This document shows positions 21,308 through 32,260 of a stretch of DNA of 64,000 bases, piece after piece (the first letter of the stretch is position 1; the number at the start of each line of letters is the position of its first letter). This DNA comes from Nemertoderma westbladi. Its lineage: Eukaryota; Xenacoelomorpha; Nemertodermatida; Nemertodermatidae. Location of the stretch: contig JAUCBJ010006472.1 of the NCBI GenBank assembly GCA_032718475.1, positions 1 through 64,000 on the forward strand, read 5' to 3'. The notes below the pieces were generated by a model. That model was not told where the DNA came from, searched no databases, and saw only the letters and a list, made by a program, of their open reading frames with translations. The position numbers were made by a program, and so were the translations under genes.

Positions 21308-24300
21308 ACCAAAGCGAAAAAAAAAAATCAAAAGCTTTTTGCGTATGCAAAAAGTTTAATAACAAACTCTACAATAATTTTGGTTGCGCACAAGACAGTA
21401 TATTTTATGTGGCGTTTTGATCCCGGGGTCACTGAAAAATAGCGGTTTTGAAAATTTTAAGTCGAATTTCACCGATTTCAACTCGTCGAATATGCACCAA
21501 CTTTTTTATTTGGGCTATTCAGTCATTTGAGTAACATATTTGAGCCTCAGAATCTTTTCAAATATCGCCTATCTCGCACAGAACGTCGCGTTAGTTGTTA
21601 GTCCGGCAAAAAACGCACTAATTCTTCTAAAAGAGCAAATTATTGGTTGCAGAATAATATTATTCAACTAGAAAAGCTAGTAAGCTGACTATAAGGAGAC
21701 CGTCCATAGTTAGTATTTTTTTGAAAATAAAAAAAATTTTACTTTTGTTTTGTTAACATTATTAGTTATGGTAGCTATGGTATTTTTATGGAGCTTGTGA
21801 ATTATTTACTAGTTAGTAATAGTATGTATTTAAAATGTTTAAAACTGATTTTTTTATATATTGCGTATGTATACACCATGTCCCAGAATATTAGAGCTGT
21901 AATTGTTATATGTTACTGCAGTAACTAATATTTAGGAGCCCGCTCGACAGGCGGGATACTTACTGTAAAAATCTGCGGGATACTTACTGTAAAAATCTCA
22001 GGACTGACTCAACACTGACTCAATACTCAACACTGACTGACTGACTGACTGACTGACTGACTGACTGACTGATAATTATCTAGGTTCAGGCACTTCCTGC
22101 CTGGCGATTTTGTTGAAATTTTACAAGTAAATTGCTTTGGTGGTTCATAATCGCGTTACAAAATATCAGATCAATTCAATGTGTGGTATTCGATATATTT
22201 CGTTTTTTTGAAATTATTTTGTCGCGAAATTAAAAGCAATGGTAAAGTAACAACTCCTGCCTGAGCTGTCAGCAGCTAGCTGTGTAGAAATGGTTGAGTG
22301 CAGGGCTGCCTGAGATAGAATTCCATCAAGGCAGAATTTCTTGACTACACCCCTCCTGCTGCTGGCTGCTGGTCTGAGTCTACACATCCTTTATCAGCTC
22401 TCAGGGATAGACAGAAAATAGTTGAGTTGTCAATAAACAAAATAAATTATACCACTGCAGTAGGATTATATTATTATTCCACGAATCATTGGGCTGATTA
22501 TTTTGTATAGGATATATGTAGAATGTTCTTAAAAATAATATTCTTATTTTTTTTATTACATAGGATTAGCATCATTTTTTAGCTGAAGCATTAATAGTGC
22601 AAATTAATTTAATTATATTTTAATACCATTACTACATTGGCATAAGATAAGTTTTAACATTTCTTACAAATATTATAAAACTCAATAGTGGTGCGAGCAT
22701 AAAACTCAAATCACGCAAATTTAAAAGAACCGGGTGTGTTGTCATAATATCTATCTCCATAGGTTATTCTGCTTGACTGGGTCTGGGTGCGGCTTTGCTT
22801 TTGGGACGGGGTGCTGATTGAAAGGGGGGTTGAAGGGGGGAACTGTCCCCCCTTTTCACTTTGACTGATTTGCGGTTTTGTTAAATTTCTTGGATATAGT
22901 TGTTGTGATGCTAAAATTTAATTTGTCTTTGATAATGTATTATTTTGTTTCATATTGTTTAGACCTTAAATTTTCATAATATTTAGTTGAGTTTTTGTTT
23001 ATACATTTGCTCTATAATATATTATATAATTTGTATTTATTCAAAAAATTGAATGAAACTGTTATCACTATTATTATCTTACTACTGTAGAACTACTGAC
23101 ACTAATGTGGAACAGCTAGGATATTTGCGCTTTGTTTGTGTTTTAGTTTTAGTAACTATAGCTACGTACCCCTTTCTATTGTTAGTTTTGTTCTATAATG
23201 CAGCATTGGTTGATTGCCTTAGCAGCCGGTGTTGTAATATTCGTATGGAAATGGAGTCTGCATTTATAATATAGGGTGGTTCTATGGTGGGTTCAGGGTC
23301 ATCACTCGCTCGGTGTCCTGGTTGTGCATCATGGGCATTTTTTCATAAATATTCGGTAATCTTAAATCTTGTAAACGTGCTTGATAATGAAATTATTTGC
23401 TTCATATTATATTTTTGTTAGTGGTAGCAAAGTTTAATTTTTTATTATGTGGGACGATCGACAAAGTCAGCTAGCCTCACGCCTTACAGTTTAGACAATT
23501 GTTTAGTTTAGGCCTACTTACTAGGCCTACAGCTGACTGACATAGTTCATTTGTAATAGTCTTGGCTAGGATTCTTCCCCCGGGCTCCTTCCAGCCAGCT
23601 TGCTGGCTTTCTAGTTAATACAGCAGTATTTTTTGTAGGTATTTTTATTGTTTCATAGATGATTTTATTAATTTATATTTTGACTCTTTAGAGACGCCAT
23701 AATTGCGGGCTATCGCAATGTGTTGGTATTTGTGTCATAGACAGTTTGTCTGTTGCCCTATCTATATTAATGTATAGTGCTAAAACTGTACTGTTTAAAT
23801 TTGTTTAGCCCACGTGAACGCCGAATTCCTTTACCAATGCATTTCAATGGTCAACCAGCCATACTTTGCCGCACTGTAAATTGTGTTATACAAAGTAAAG
23901 AATAAAGATAGAGGCAGGAATAAAGATAAATGATTCAAGCGCACTAATTGGCTGTTCCCATAGATGTTTTAGGCATTGTTGGTGCGCAATGCATATGGTC
24001 AGAGCGACCACCCAGTCTGCCAAAATCTATTATGTAATCAAATGGTACCACAAGCCAAGCAAAGCCTGTGACAGTTCTTTCCGACTCTGCACCTGTTTGT
24101 TTGAAGGTCACCGTCCGTACAGTAGGTCGCTACTCGCTAGCTGTGATTGATAGCTTAAACTGGGTGCCGCTTTGCCAGAAGGCGGTACACATCAATCATC
24201 AATTGAATATGAGGCAAACATTTAAAATATGCTCAAATATACGCCAGCGGCAGGGGATATTTTAATATCTCTATTAAGCTAAAACAACACAAGATTGTAG

Positions 24301-24860
24301 CCGTTCTATCTTACTTGAAAGTCGAAAGCCTTTCTTAGTTTTTAAGAAGGAATTCTCGCGCTCTCGTCACCATAGTTATCATATTAATTAAACAGTTAAG
24401 GTAGTACGGGTTGACCTGAGGTGACTAATGAAATGAATAACAAAAGTTATTACAAGCTTTCTCCCAACAGGGCTTCTTTAGGTCATTATAATGAAACTGC
24501 GTATACACAGAGAAACTACAGTGCAGTTTCTCTTATATTAATTGTTAATCTGATATTGTATTATGCTATTAAAATAATCAATCTTGTCAAGCATTAATCT
24601 TGTTTCACTAATTATGTTTCATGTATTATTTGAATGAATGTTTTTTCGAAAGACTTTAGGGTGCCGTAAATTTAATTTGTACTTGCGACCGAAAACCCAT
24701 CCCGTAATGACCTCAGGAACCTCAATTTGATAATTTATGGGAATATAGCTTCTATGCAACAACTGGCCAGCACACAAGTATCACTTTGTTGCCCGCATAA
24801 TATTGTTCCCCGAGAATGCCTCTGCCTCTCAGTTAACTTACCACGAGCTGTCAATCAGGA
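21308..24860. other. Intergenic, no gene seen
   Basis: Mostly AT-rich. It holds a (GACT)n microsatellite at 22,033-22,071 and, at 21,879, CACCATGTCCCAGAATAT, which is the terminal word of the foldback at 50,031-50,941, so probably a relic end of that family. A 73-codon plus frame at 23,053 is hydrophobic but has no initiation or splice support. Confidence 0.5.
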
Positions 24861-25095
24861 ATACCCCAGAGTTTATTTTCTCAAAGAATTAAAAGTGCCG
24901 CAAACTACCTCAAAGTGACATTTCTCAAAGAATTCAAAGTGCCTAAAAGCAGGAAATCACTTTGAGATTCCCATCCGCAACTAAGTGTCTACAAGAATTC
25001 AAAGCAGCCGTTGGGAGTAATGTAATGACTTTTAGACACTTTTAGAAAAACTTTGAGAAAATCTCAAAGAACAGGATGCACTTTGAGACCGCGAC
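24861..25095. repeat. CAAAG/CTTTG-rich repeat, probable MITE
   Basis: The words CTCAAAG and CTTTGAG and AAGAATTCAAAG recur in both orientations across about 235 bp, as in a small foldback element. Ends are not definable. Confidence 0.35.
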
Positions 25096-25554
25096 TGTAC
25101 AGTAAAATAAGAATGCGAATTTTCATTCGTTGTAAAGGGCAAAAATTTACTTTTGAACCCAGAAAAAGTTTATTGACAATAAAACAAAAAATAACAAAAA
25201 GGTAATAAAACATTGTTGCGCGGATGTAGCTTACATGTATTTTACACATTTTTGTGTGGTACTGTATTGTTAAAAAATTTACAATAGTTTTTGAGTTATT
25301 AAAAAAAACAAAGTCTCCCCTAAAGTCAAGTGTCCCTCACTCACCACCCTACATACGTGATGACTGTACTTTATTCATCCACCAATTTGACACGGCACAT
25401 TACACTAGAGATTGGCTGGTAAAAATGAAAGTATTCTGAAGTACCTAGACCCATTTAAAACTCACTAGACCTACTGTAGACCCATTTGACCCTATACTTT
25501 TTTTTATCAAAATTTAAATTGTGAGCATTAGGGTTGGCCTAGGTTCTTGATCAT

Positions 25555-25800
25555 TTCGTTGCCGTATTCGTAAACTAGAAGATTTTAATTTTATTTTATT
25601 CGATGTTCTTTCAACACATGTAATAATATTTTTTTAAGAATTTAAATCAATTTTACTTTACTTTTGTTCCGAAAAAAAAAGTAAAATCAATGTAATCCGA
25701 GAGATTACTGTACATTTTTCCCTAGGAAAAAACGTACAGTATAGGCTACAACTCCCTTTCACCCGATTTTAGGGAATGCAGTATATAGGCCTACAGTACG
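25555..25800 (+). repeat. Copy of transposon segment (matches 11,820-12,065)
   Basis: Shares the order TTTCAACAC..GTAATAA, then AAAAAAATAAAATCAATG-like sequence, AATCC, and a GATTT-AGG-AT-AGGCCTA tail with the 3' part of the 3.9-kb transposon. Diverged. Confidence 0.5.
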
Positions 25801-25809
25801 TATACTTAT

Positions 25810-25975
25810 ACAAATAATAATTATTACCCACATTTGGAGTTATTTTCCCGTTTATTTACCCTCGTGTCAATTATATAAACTCGGCTTCGCACCGGATTAT
25901 TAATGACCCTCGGGCAAATAACTCAGAAAAAACTCAAAATGTGAGTAATAATTATTCAATAGGCCTACATACAGT
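25810..25975. repeat. Small inverted-repeat element
   Basis: AATAATTATTACCCACATTT on the left is mirrored by AAATGTGAGTAATAATTATT on the right, with GAGTTATTT/AAATAACTC inside. About 150 bp; looks like a MITE. The flanking AT content hides any target duplication. Confidence 0.55.
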
Positions 25976-26862
25976 TTTATTTTAAACGCCAATCAATGTC
26001 TACATTACTACAGTACAGTCGTCAATAACCAATTATTGCCATGGGCTATCTCGATACCGCTATTGTCTGGATAGGATGGGAACGATTACCGTATGTCCAG
26101 CCAGCTGTTGTGAAACGACTGCGAATGTAACAACAGCTGCGATATTATAGGCCTCATTGATAGAAAACAATAGAACTACTGAATATTGATAGAAAACAAT
26201 ATAACTACTGAATATACAGTAGAGACTAATCATAACTGATAATACTGAATATAGAGTGTTTCATATATGTCAATATAAGTGTTTCATACTACATACTACA
26301 GTATGTTAGAGTGAACGCGCTGTACTTAAAACATTTTTGGCTCAACAAGTAATTTATTATGAAATCTGACAGTGACTACTACACAGTACATATTACTTAC
26401 TAGGTCGAGCGAGCTCGGGTAGTGGAATAGGATTGGTGCGCGAAAAAATTGTTGGCGCTAGAAACAATTGAATACGGGGTAACAAGGTGCCCTGAATCTA
26501 GTGGCGGCGTGTGATTTATGTAAAAACACGAGGAAACGGTCGAAAATACGGGTTTAAGTAAGCGCCGGAAGCCAATTTTGTAAATGGGCTGTGATTGGAT
26601 GCTACATATTTGACGTCATTACGCAGTGCTCTGATAATTTCTTATCGTGGTTTCTATGGATAGAGATTTTCGATCGATTCAAATACATATTTTTTAAATC
26701 ATTACGCCCCCAAGCGAGGCAACTGGGAAATTTAATCATTATTTCAATAAATTGACCAGTGAATATAAATATGTTAAAATAGAATATAGGAACTACATAC
26801 ATGAATCGATTATTCAACTGAAAATTAATTATCTAATTAATTTATTATAATTAATACTAATT

Positions 26863-27185
26863 AATCAATCCGAAACGCAATGCTGTCAGTGTGGTCCAAC
26901 TGTCGCAAAGAGGCCCAAAGGGTGTCATAAGTGACACGCGCGGCTCTTTTATTTATTAATACTTCTTTATTTGTATTTAATTTTAATTTATTTATATTTA
27001 ATTATTTGTATTTGTATTTAATTTTAAATTAATTATTTATTTGTACTTTATTTTAAATTAATTAATTGTATTACTTTTACTTTATACATTGATTTATATT
27101 TTTAGAATTATCAATAATTAGTTTTTATCTTACAAATGACATCACTATGACATAATGTCTATATTTAGCTCTATGGTTTATAGAT
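26863..27185 (+). repeat. Dispersed repeat B, copy 1
   Basis: Inverted copy lies at 41,150-41,445. Shared blocks are CAATCCGAAACGCAATG-like start, CAACTGTCGCAAAG, GGCCCAAAGGGTGT, then a long A/T tract made of TATTTATTTGTATTTAATTT-like units, and AATGACATCA at the far end. Confidence 0.7.
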
Positions 27186-27913
27186 CCCTTGCTGGCAACT
27201 AATTACTCTATTGCATCCCACATACCGCATTTACAGTGAGCCGACCATCAACTACACTCATCGGCGGCCCCCCTCCTTTGTCATCGCCCCCATAACGTGC
27301 CACAGCGGGGGCCCTCTTAATATTCTTTGTGCTGCATCAGGATTGCCTCATTTAAGGAAGCCGCATCCCTATCGATAATCTAATTATGGTATCGCTTATC
27401 ATTTTCAGTATACTGTATAATTAAATAAGGCCCTCTTTTAATACTGTACATAAGTTTATGTATACAGTTTATCTTCAATTTAATTTGTTTTTATTTACAA
27501 CTCGAATTGTTCTACTGTATTATAATTTATGTTTTATAATAACAAGCTATATCCGGTTAATCTGTATTAATTTTCTTTGTACTGAGGTTATCGAGGGCGC
27601 TCTTTCCAATGGTCCTATTCTCAAAACGATCTAACCTACTGTATAATTAATTACTTAAGACTGCGAGGTATGCGTAATTAACAAATCTCGTTTACCAGTT
27701 TTCCTTAAAAACTATGAAGCCATATTGCTTAAGAGTTCTGCGGGGCTAGCTATGAGGCAAGATGTTTGAGAATAATTTAGATATATTATTACTTAATTTT
27801 GACCCCCCAGTCGGTATCTATTACAATATGGGCTACATCTTTTGCAGAATCACAGAGTAGTCTGAAATTCCCCAGTCTGCCGCTAGAGGGCGAATTGTCT
27901 CAAAGTGAAAACC
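27186..27913. other. Intergenic, no gene seen
   Basis: Nothing recognised. It is the left flank of the long-inverted-repeat element. Confidence 0.4.
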
Positions 27914-27991
27914 ATATAGTAGCTATGAATTGGTTACTAGGCAATAATACTGCATTTTGCAAAGTTAGGCCTATTGCTGACCGAATGAAAA

Positions 27992-28070
27992 CTGCCCGGG
28001 TTCATGCGGGGATCGAACCCATGACATACGGGAGATGTGAATTCAACACAACCACTACACCAAGTGGAAC
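27992..28070 (-). repeat. tRNA-like SINE head in left arm
   Basis: Minus strand reads CTTGGTGTAGTGGTT (A box TGGTGTAGTGG) and, 40 bp on, GGTTCGATCCC (perfect B box), so it retains both pol III promoter boxes. Folding as a true tRNA was not established. Confidence 0.6.
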
Positions 28071-28127
28071 AGTAACCTTCGAATTTGTTCGTTGACGTTC
28101 GAATTTGTAAGACTCTCATTTAAGACC

Positions 28128-28455
28128 TGACACAGACTATGCCTTACTGAGGCACAGACTATGCCTCACTGAGGCACTGAGGCACCGACTATGCCTCACT
28201 GAGGCACAGACTATGCCTCACTGAGGCACAGACTATGCCTCACTGAGGCTAAGACTATGCCTCACTGAGGCATTGAGGTATAAAATATGCCTCACTGAGG
28301 CATTGGGGCATGGACTATGCCTCCTGAGGCATAGTCATTGTCTCACTGAGGCACTGAGGCATAGACTATGCCTCACTGAGGCATAGACTATGCATCACTG
28401 AGGCATAGAATATGACTCATTGAGGCATAGACTATGCCTCACTGAGGCATAGTGC
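28128..28455. repeat. Palindromic 22-bp tandem array, left arm
   Basis: About 14 units of roughly TATGCCTCACTGAGGCACAGAC. Each unit contains the palindrome GCCTCA(c)TGAGGC. Units vary by substitution and by insertion of an extra TGAGGCAC. It is the inverse of the array at 31,402-31,785. Confidence 0.9.
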
Positions 28456-28639
28456 GATGCTGGGGGAATCTGGTTTGCGAGGGATATTTGAATGGTGAGT
28501 ATAACAATCCTTGAGAGTTAGTGTGACGTTATCTCACCATGGATGAGTTTTACCACTGTACTCGCATCTGCTCTCTCATTGGCTGCTCGATGCCTCAGAT
28601 TAAGGGTCTAAGGCTTTCAAGCTGTTTATTTGCTTAGTT

Positions 28640-28685
28640 TTCTAATTAGAAGGTCGTGAGTTCGAACCCTAGAAGAGCATCATTC
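28640..28685 (+). repeat. tRNA-like fragment
   Basis: AAGGTCGTGAGTTCGAACCC resembles the T arm of a tRNA with the pol III B box GTTCGAACC. No matching 5' half was found, so it is probably a tRNA-derived relic. Confidence 0.35.
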
Positions 28686-29019
28686 TTTTTCCTAGCTCTT
28701 GGCTGACTCTAGTGTACACTAGCTTTGACTCAACCAGCTATAGTGATAGTATGCAACCTTGGGAGTTAATGCGCTGTCTTATGAGTAAAGGCCAAGTGAT
28801 TAGACTTCAGGTTGCCACTATTGGTTCACTCTTCTTAACTTTATAAAATAACTCAACCCTTATTTAAAGTTTTAAAAATTATCACTTAGTCGACTAATTT
28901 TCCAAAGTATTTTATATAAAACATATAATTTCTTGAATAAATAGACCTAATAGAAATAAATATTGTGGGATGTAAATACATTTATAATACTAGTATAATA
29001 ATAAGAAATAAGAAATAAA

Positions 29020-29036
29020 ATAAGATAATAATAATA

Positions 29037-29068
<32 letters not shown>
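29020..29068. repeat. (AAT/ATT)n microsatellite
   Basis: An ATAATA run turns into ATTATT repeats, forming a short A/T hairpin in the element interior, just after the 3' end of the minus gene. Confidence 0.85.
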
Positions 29069-29151
29069 GGATAAATAGTTATAATACTAATATAATTGTT
29101 TTGGATAAATAGCCCTAATACTATTATGAAAGGAACTCAAACAAACAAATG

Positions 29152-30306
29152 TCAATAACGTCGCCCTGCGCAGGTATATACTGAACGAGAGATTTTTATC
29201 ATAGTTCTTCGAAAATTAGTAAAAGCTGGTTGATTTACTTTACTTTCATCTTCCTCATTACCCAACTGTTTCTTTATTTTATTCAATTGTACATTAATTT
29301 TCAATAATTTACTTTTATTTCCCAGAACCTGTCTTAATATCTTTTCTCTATTTTCTTCATTTTCTTCCATTTGTTTAATAAATTTTCGCATTTGATTTTT
29401 GTTTCCTAATATTTGTCTCAATATCTCTTCTTTATTTTTATCATTCTCTTCTAAATATTTAATAAATTTCTGTAATTTAATTTTACTTCCTAGAACTTGG
29501 GTCAATGTCGCCTCTTTATTTTCTTCATTTTCCTTTAAATGTTTAATGATTTTCCGCAATTTATTCTTATTTCCAAGTAATTGTCTCAACATTTCCTCAT
29601 TATCATCATTTTCATCCTCTTCTTCACTTTCCTGATCTTCACTTTCTTCACCATCTTTCTGACCTTCACTTTCTTCATCCTCTTCGCCACCTTCACGTTC
29701 TTCATCCTCTTCCCCACCTTCACTTTCTTCACCATCTTTCTGACCTTCACGTTCTTCATCCTCTTCCCCACCTTCACTTTCTTCACCATCTTTCTGACCT
29801 TCACGTTCTTCATCCTCTTCCCCACCTTCACTTTCTTCATCCTCCACCTGTTCTTCACTTTCTTCATCCTCTTCCTGTTCTTCACTTTCTTCATCCTCTT
29901 CCTGATCTTCACTTTCTTCCTGATCTTCACTTTATTCGTTCTCAACTACACTCTCTTCAACTTCATCCTGACCCTCACTATTTTCATTCTCCATCTCATC
30001 GAACTCTTCTTCTCCATCTTTCTCACTCAAATTTTCCTCATTTTCTAGGGGTAACTGTTTTTGTATCCCTTTCAAAATATTCATAACTTTATGAAATTTA
30101 TTTTCCATTGTCTGTTTTATCTTTAATATATCACGCTCATCTCTCTTTTTCTTTTCATCTTCACTAAAAATATCTTCGGATTTTTTAATTTTTTTTGGTA
30201 AAGGATCCATTAGTTTTTCCTTTCTATGTGACGGGATCAAGGATCCCGACCGGATAGATTGTCTATGCGTCACCGTCGTCTTTAGGGGTGCTGGCAGTTT
30301 GGCCAA
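29152..30306 (-). pseudogene. Acidic-repeat protein inside element
   Basis: One frame of 385 codons from the ATG at 30,306, broken by a single in-frame TAA at 29,932-29,934. Residues 1-60 are basic (KKIKKSEDIF, a possible nuclear signal) and 60-125 charged helix. About 95 residues follow of near-tandem Glu/Asp/Gly/Gln repeats such as EESEGGEEDEEREGQKDG. Next come four degenerate 35-residue repeats of the pattern LRQxLGNKxKLRKxIKxLEENEENKE, then a basic tail ending in CAGRRY. The repeats predict amphipathic helices. I recognise no family. The single stop in otherwise intact sequence suggests recent loss, a sequencing error or read-through. It is the only long frame in the long-inverted-repeat element. 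Confidence 0.6.
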
Positions 30307-30741
30307 GGCCGTTGCGGAAAATATGGGAATTCGATGTTATCTCCTGGTGTTGTATAATAATATATGTGATAGCACAATGACTGAATAACTGAGTAGATTG
30401 GCAATAGTATGTGTCTGAATGTTGATGATATTTGGTGACGGTGAGAAAAATGTCACCGGTCTGCACTTAAACTGATGACTGAGTAACTGAACCGGTAATT
30501 AAATGCATTGACAATATATGTAATTACTCCTATGCTACTGTGGCCTTTCATCCAGTGGATGCTCTCCCCCGCCCCCTATTGGCAGATAATCTACTTCACG
30601 CCTCTCACCTCTCTGGGAGTGCTTCCCCCCCCCCCTTGTTGGCCCCTGTTGGTTATTTTCCCTCCCGAGGTGGTTTGACCTCTAACCTCCCTTTGTGTGG
30701 CTTTGGGGTTGTGTTGTCCCCGGTGTTGGATTGTGATACAA

Positions 30742-30942
30742 GATTAGTTATTGCCAATCTCGTACCTCCAACATATTACTGAAAATATGCCACTTCCCAT
30801 TTATGAGGGTAATGCAGCGGAACTGAATCCGCTTACATTCTATGTGTTTCCATATGACGAGATAGATTGTCTTGTTTCATTTCTTTACTACAAACCAAAC
30901 AACTTTCATGTCTATGCATTATATTATAGCAATGTCAATTGA
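30742..30942 (+). CDS. Possible terminal exon, unknown protein
   Basis: An open stretch following an acceptor-like ACAAGATTAG at 30,742 encodes about 65 residues (for example NAAELNPLTFYVFPYDEIDC) and ends at 30,942. Tandem AATAAATAAAA signals follow at about 30,980. The aromatic, acidic composition does not look like random AT-rich sequence. No upstream exon was identified and no domain recognised. It is divergent from the acidic-repeat gene. Confidence 0.25.
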
Positions 30943-31401
30943 TAGTATTGTATTTTAGCTAAATGATTTTACAAACTTTTAAATAAATAAAACTTTTATG
31001 AAAATAAATAAAACTTTTTAAAATAAAAATTAGAGAATGAATGGGAATGCGGAATTATAGAGGGAGGCTAGAATGGATTATCCAATCAGAGTGCGAGGGT
31101 GAGTTAGGCAGCCAATCAGGACTCGATGGAGGAAAGTTAAGCAGCCCATGAGAGAGAAGATGCGAGTACAGTGGTAAAGCCCATCCATGATGAGATAACG
31201 TCACACTAACTCTCAAGGATAGTTATACTCACCATTCAAATATCCCTCGCAAACCAGATTCCCCCAGCATCTAAAGTATTCCACTTCAATGCAAAATATA
31301 TAGAGCTTTAGTTGGATTTGAACCTGTGCTTTTAAACTCTTTTGTGCTCGTATATTGTAATTTATTGTTCATATAATGCAATATAACTCGGCTATTTAGT
31401 C

Positions 31402-31785
31402 TGTGCCTCAGTGAGGCATAGTCTGTGCCTCAGTGAGGCATAGTCTATGCCTCAGTGAGTCATAGTCTATGCCTCAGTGAGGCATAGTCTATGCCTCAGT
31501 GAGGCATAGTCTATGCCTCAGTGAGGCATAGTCTATGCCTCAGTGCCTCAGTGAGGCATAGTCTGTGCCTCAGTGCCTCAGTGAGGCATAGTCTCTGCCT
31601 CAGTGAGGCATAGTCTGTGCCTCAGTGAGGAATAGTCTGTGCCTCAGTTAAGCATAGTCTGTGCCTCAGTGAGGCATAGTCTATGCCTCAGTGCCTCAGT
31701 GAGGCATAGTCTGCGCCTCAGTGCCTCAGTGAGGCATAGTCTGTGCCTCAGTGCCTCAGTGCCTCAGTGAGGCATAGTCTGTGTC
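31402..31785. repeat. Palindromic 22-bp tandem array, right arm
   Basis: About 16-18 units of CAGTGAGGCATAGTCTGTGC / CAGTGAGGCATAGTCTATGC with occasional extra CAGTGCCT. Inverted with respect to the left array, so the two arms can pair over several hundred bases. Confidence 0.9.
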
Positions 31786-31843
31786 AAGTCTTAAAGGAGA
31801 GTCTTACAAATTCGAACGTCAACGAACGAATTCGAAGGTTACT

Positions 31844-31918
31844 GTTCCACTTGGTGTAGTGGTTGTGTTGAATTCACATCTTCCGTATGTCATGGGTTTG
31901 ATCCCCCCATGAACCAGG
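31844..31918 (+). repeat. tRNA-like SINE head in right arm
   Basis: A box TGGTGTAGTGG and B box GGTTTGATCCC (one change from the left arm's GGTTCGATCCC). Points outward, mirror image of the left-arm copy. Confidence 0.6.
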
Positions 31919-32007
31919 GCAGTTTTCGTTCGGTCAGCAATACGCCTAACTTTGCAAAATTCAGTATTATTGCCTAGTAACCAATTCATAGCTACTATAT
32001 TGACTAA

Positions 32008-32176
32008 TCAGGGGGGCAGGGTGCAGCAGTGAAGACAGCCGTAGTACAGTAGTACGTATGTACTGCTGTATAATCAGGAAGGATGTACCAATATCATAAA
32101 ACATAATATAATAATAATAAGATAAGCTACGCCATCTAGCGGGCATAGGCGTAGGGCTTATGGTGATACTACACAT
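32008..32176 (-). repeat. Partial LTR of the Gypsy element
   Basis: On the minus strand the pol stop (32,261) is followed by a purine run AAAGAGGGG, which may be the polypurine tract, and then TGTAGTATCACC, an LTR-like TG start. The LTR-like stretch ends at the boundary of the long-inverted-repeat element, so it is truncated. No second LTR exists in the window. Confidence 0.4.
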
Positions 32177-32260
32177 ACCCCTCTTTAGGTGGGGTGGGGT
32201 TGGCGTAGCGCCTCAAAACAAATAGTTTATAGCCTAAACAATTTATTGCGGAGTTACGGG

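Larger units (their letters stand above)
27914..32000. mobile_element. 4.1-kb element with long tandem-repeat inverted arms
   Basis: 27,914-28,590 and 31,130-32,000 are inverted copies. From outside inward each arm has ATATAGTAGCTATGAATTGG, a tRNA-like head, TTCGAACGTCAACGAAC-like sequence, a tandem array of palindromic GCCTCACTGAGGC units, and a unique block with GGTTTGCGAGGGATATTTGA. The middle (about 2.5 kb) holds a minus-strand acidic-repeat gene (29,152-30,306) and a possible plus-strand exon (30,742-30,942). Long arms built of internal tandem repeats are the hallmark of Foldback/Galileo-type elements; the assignment is inference because no transposase was recognised. No convincing target duplication at the outer ends. 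Confidence 0.65.

Noticed and set aside
23053-23274. 73-codon hydrophobic plus frame
   Set aside because: Isolated, in AT-rich DNA, no splice signals and no recognised motif; hydrophobicity follows from T-rich composition.
26602-26645. TGACGTCATTACGCA as a possible CRE/promoter
   Set aside because: A single CRE-like palindrome with no gene downstream on either strand within several kb.
29581-30048. 155-codon hydrophobic plus-strand frame (FILFPTFTFF repeats)
   Set aside because: Antisense of the acidic-repeat gene; GAA-rich codons read backwards give Phe/Leu/Thr runs.
28128-31785. CRISPR-like array impression from the regular 22-bp units
   Set aside because: Units are contiguous without unique spacers, and this is eukaryotic DNA; they are minisatellite arms of an element.
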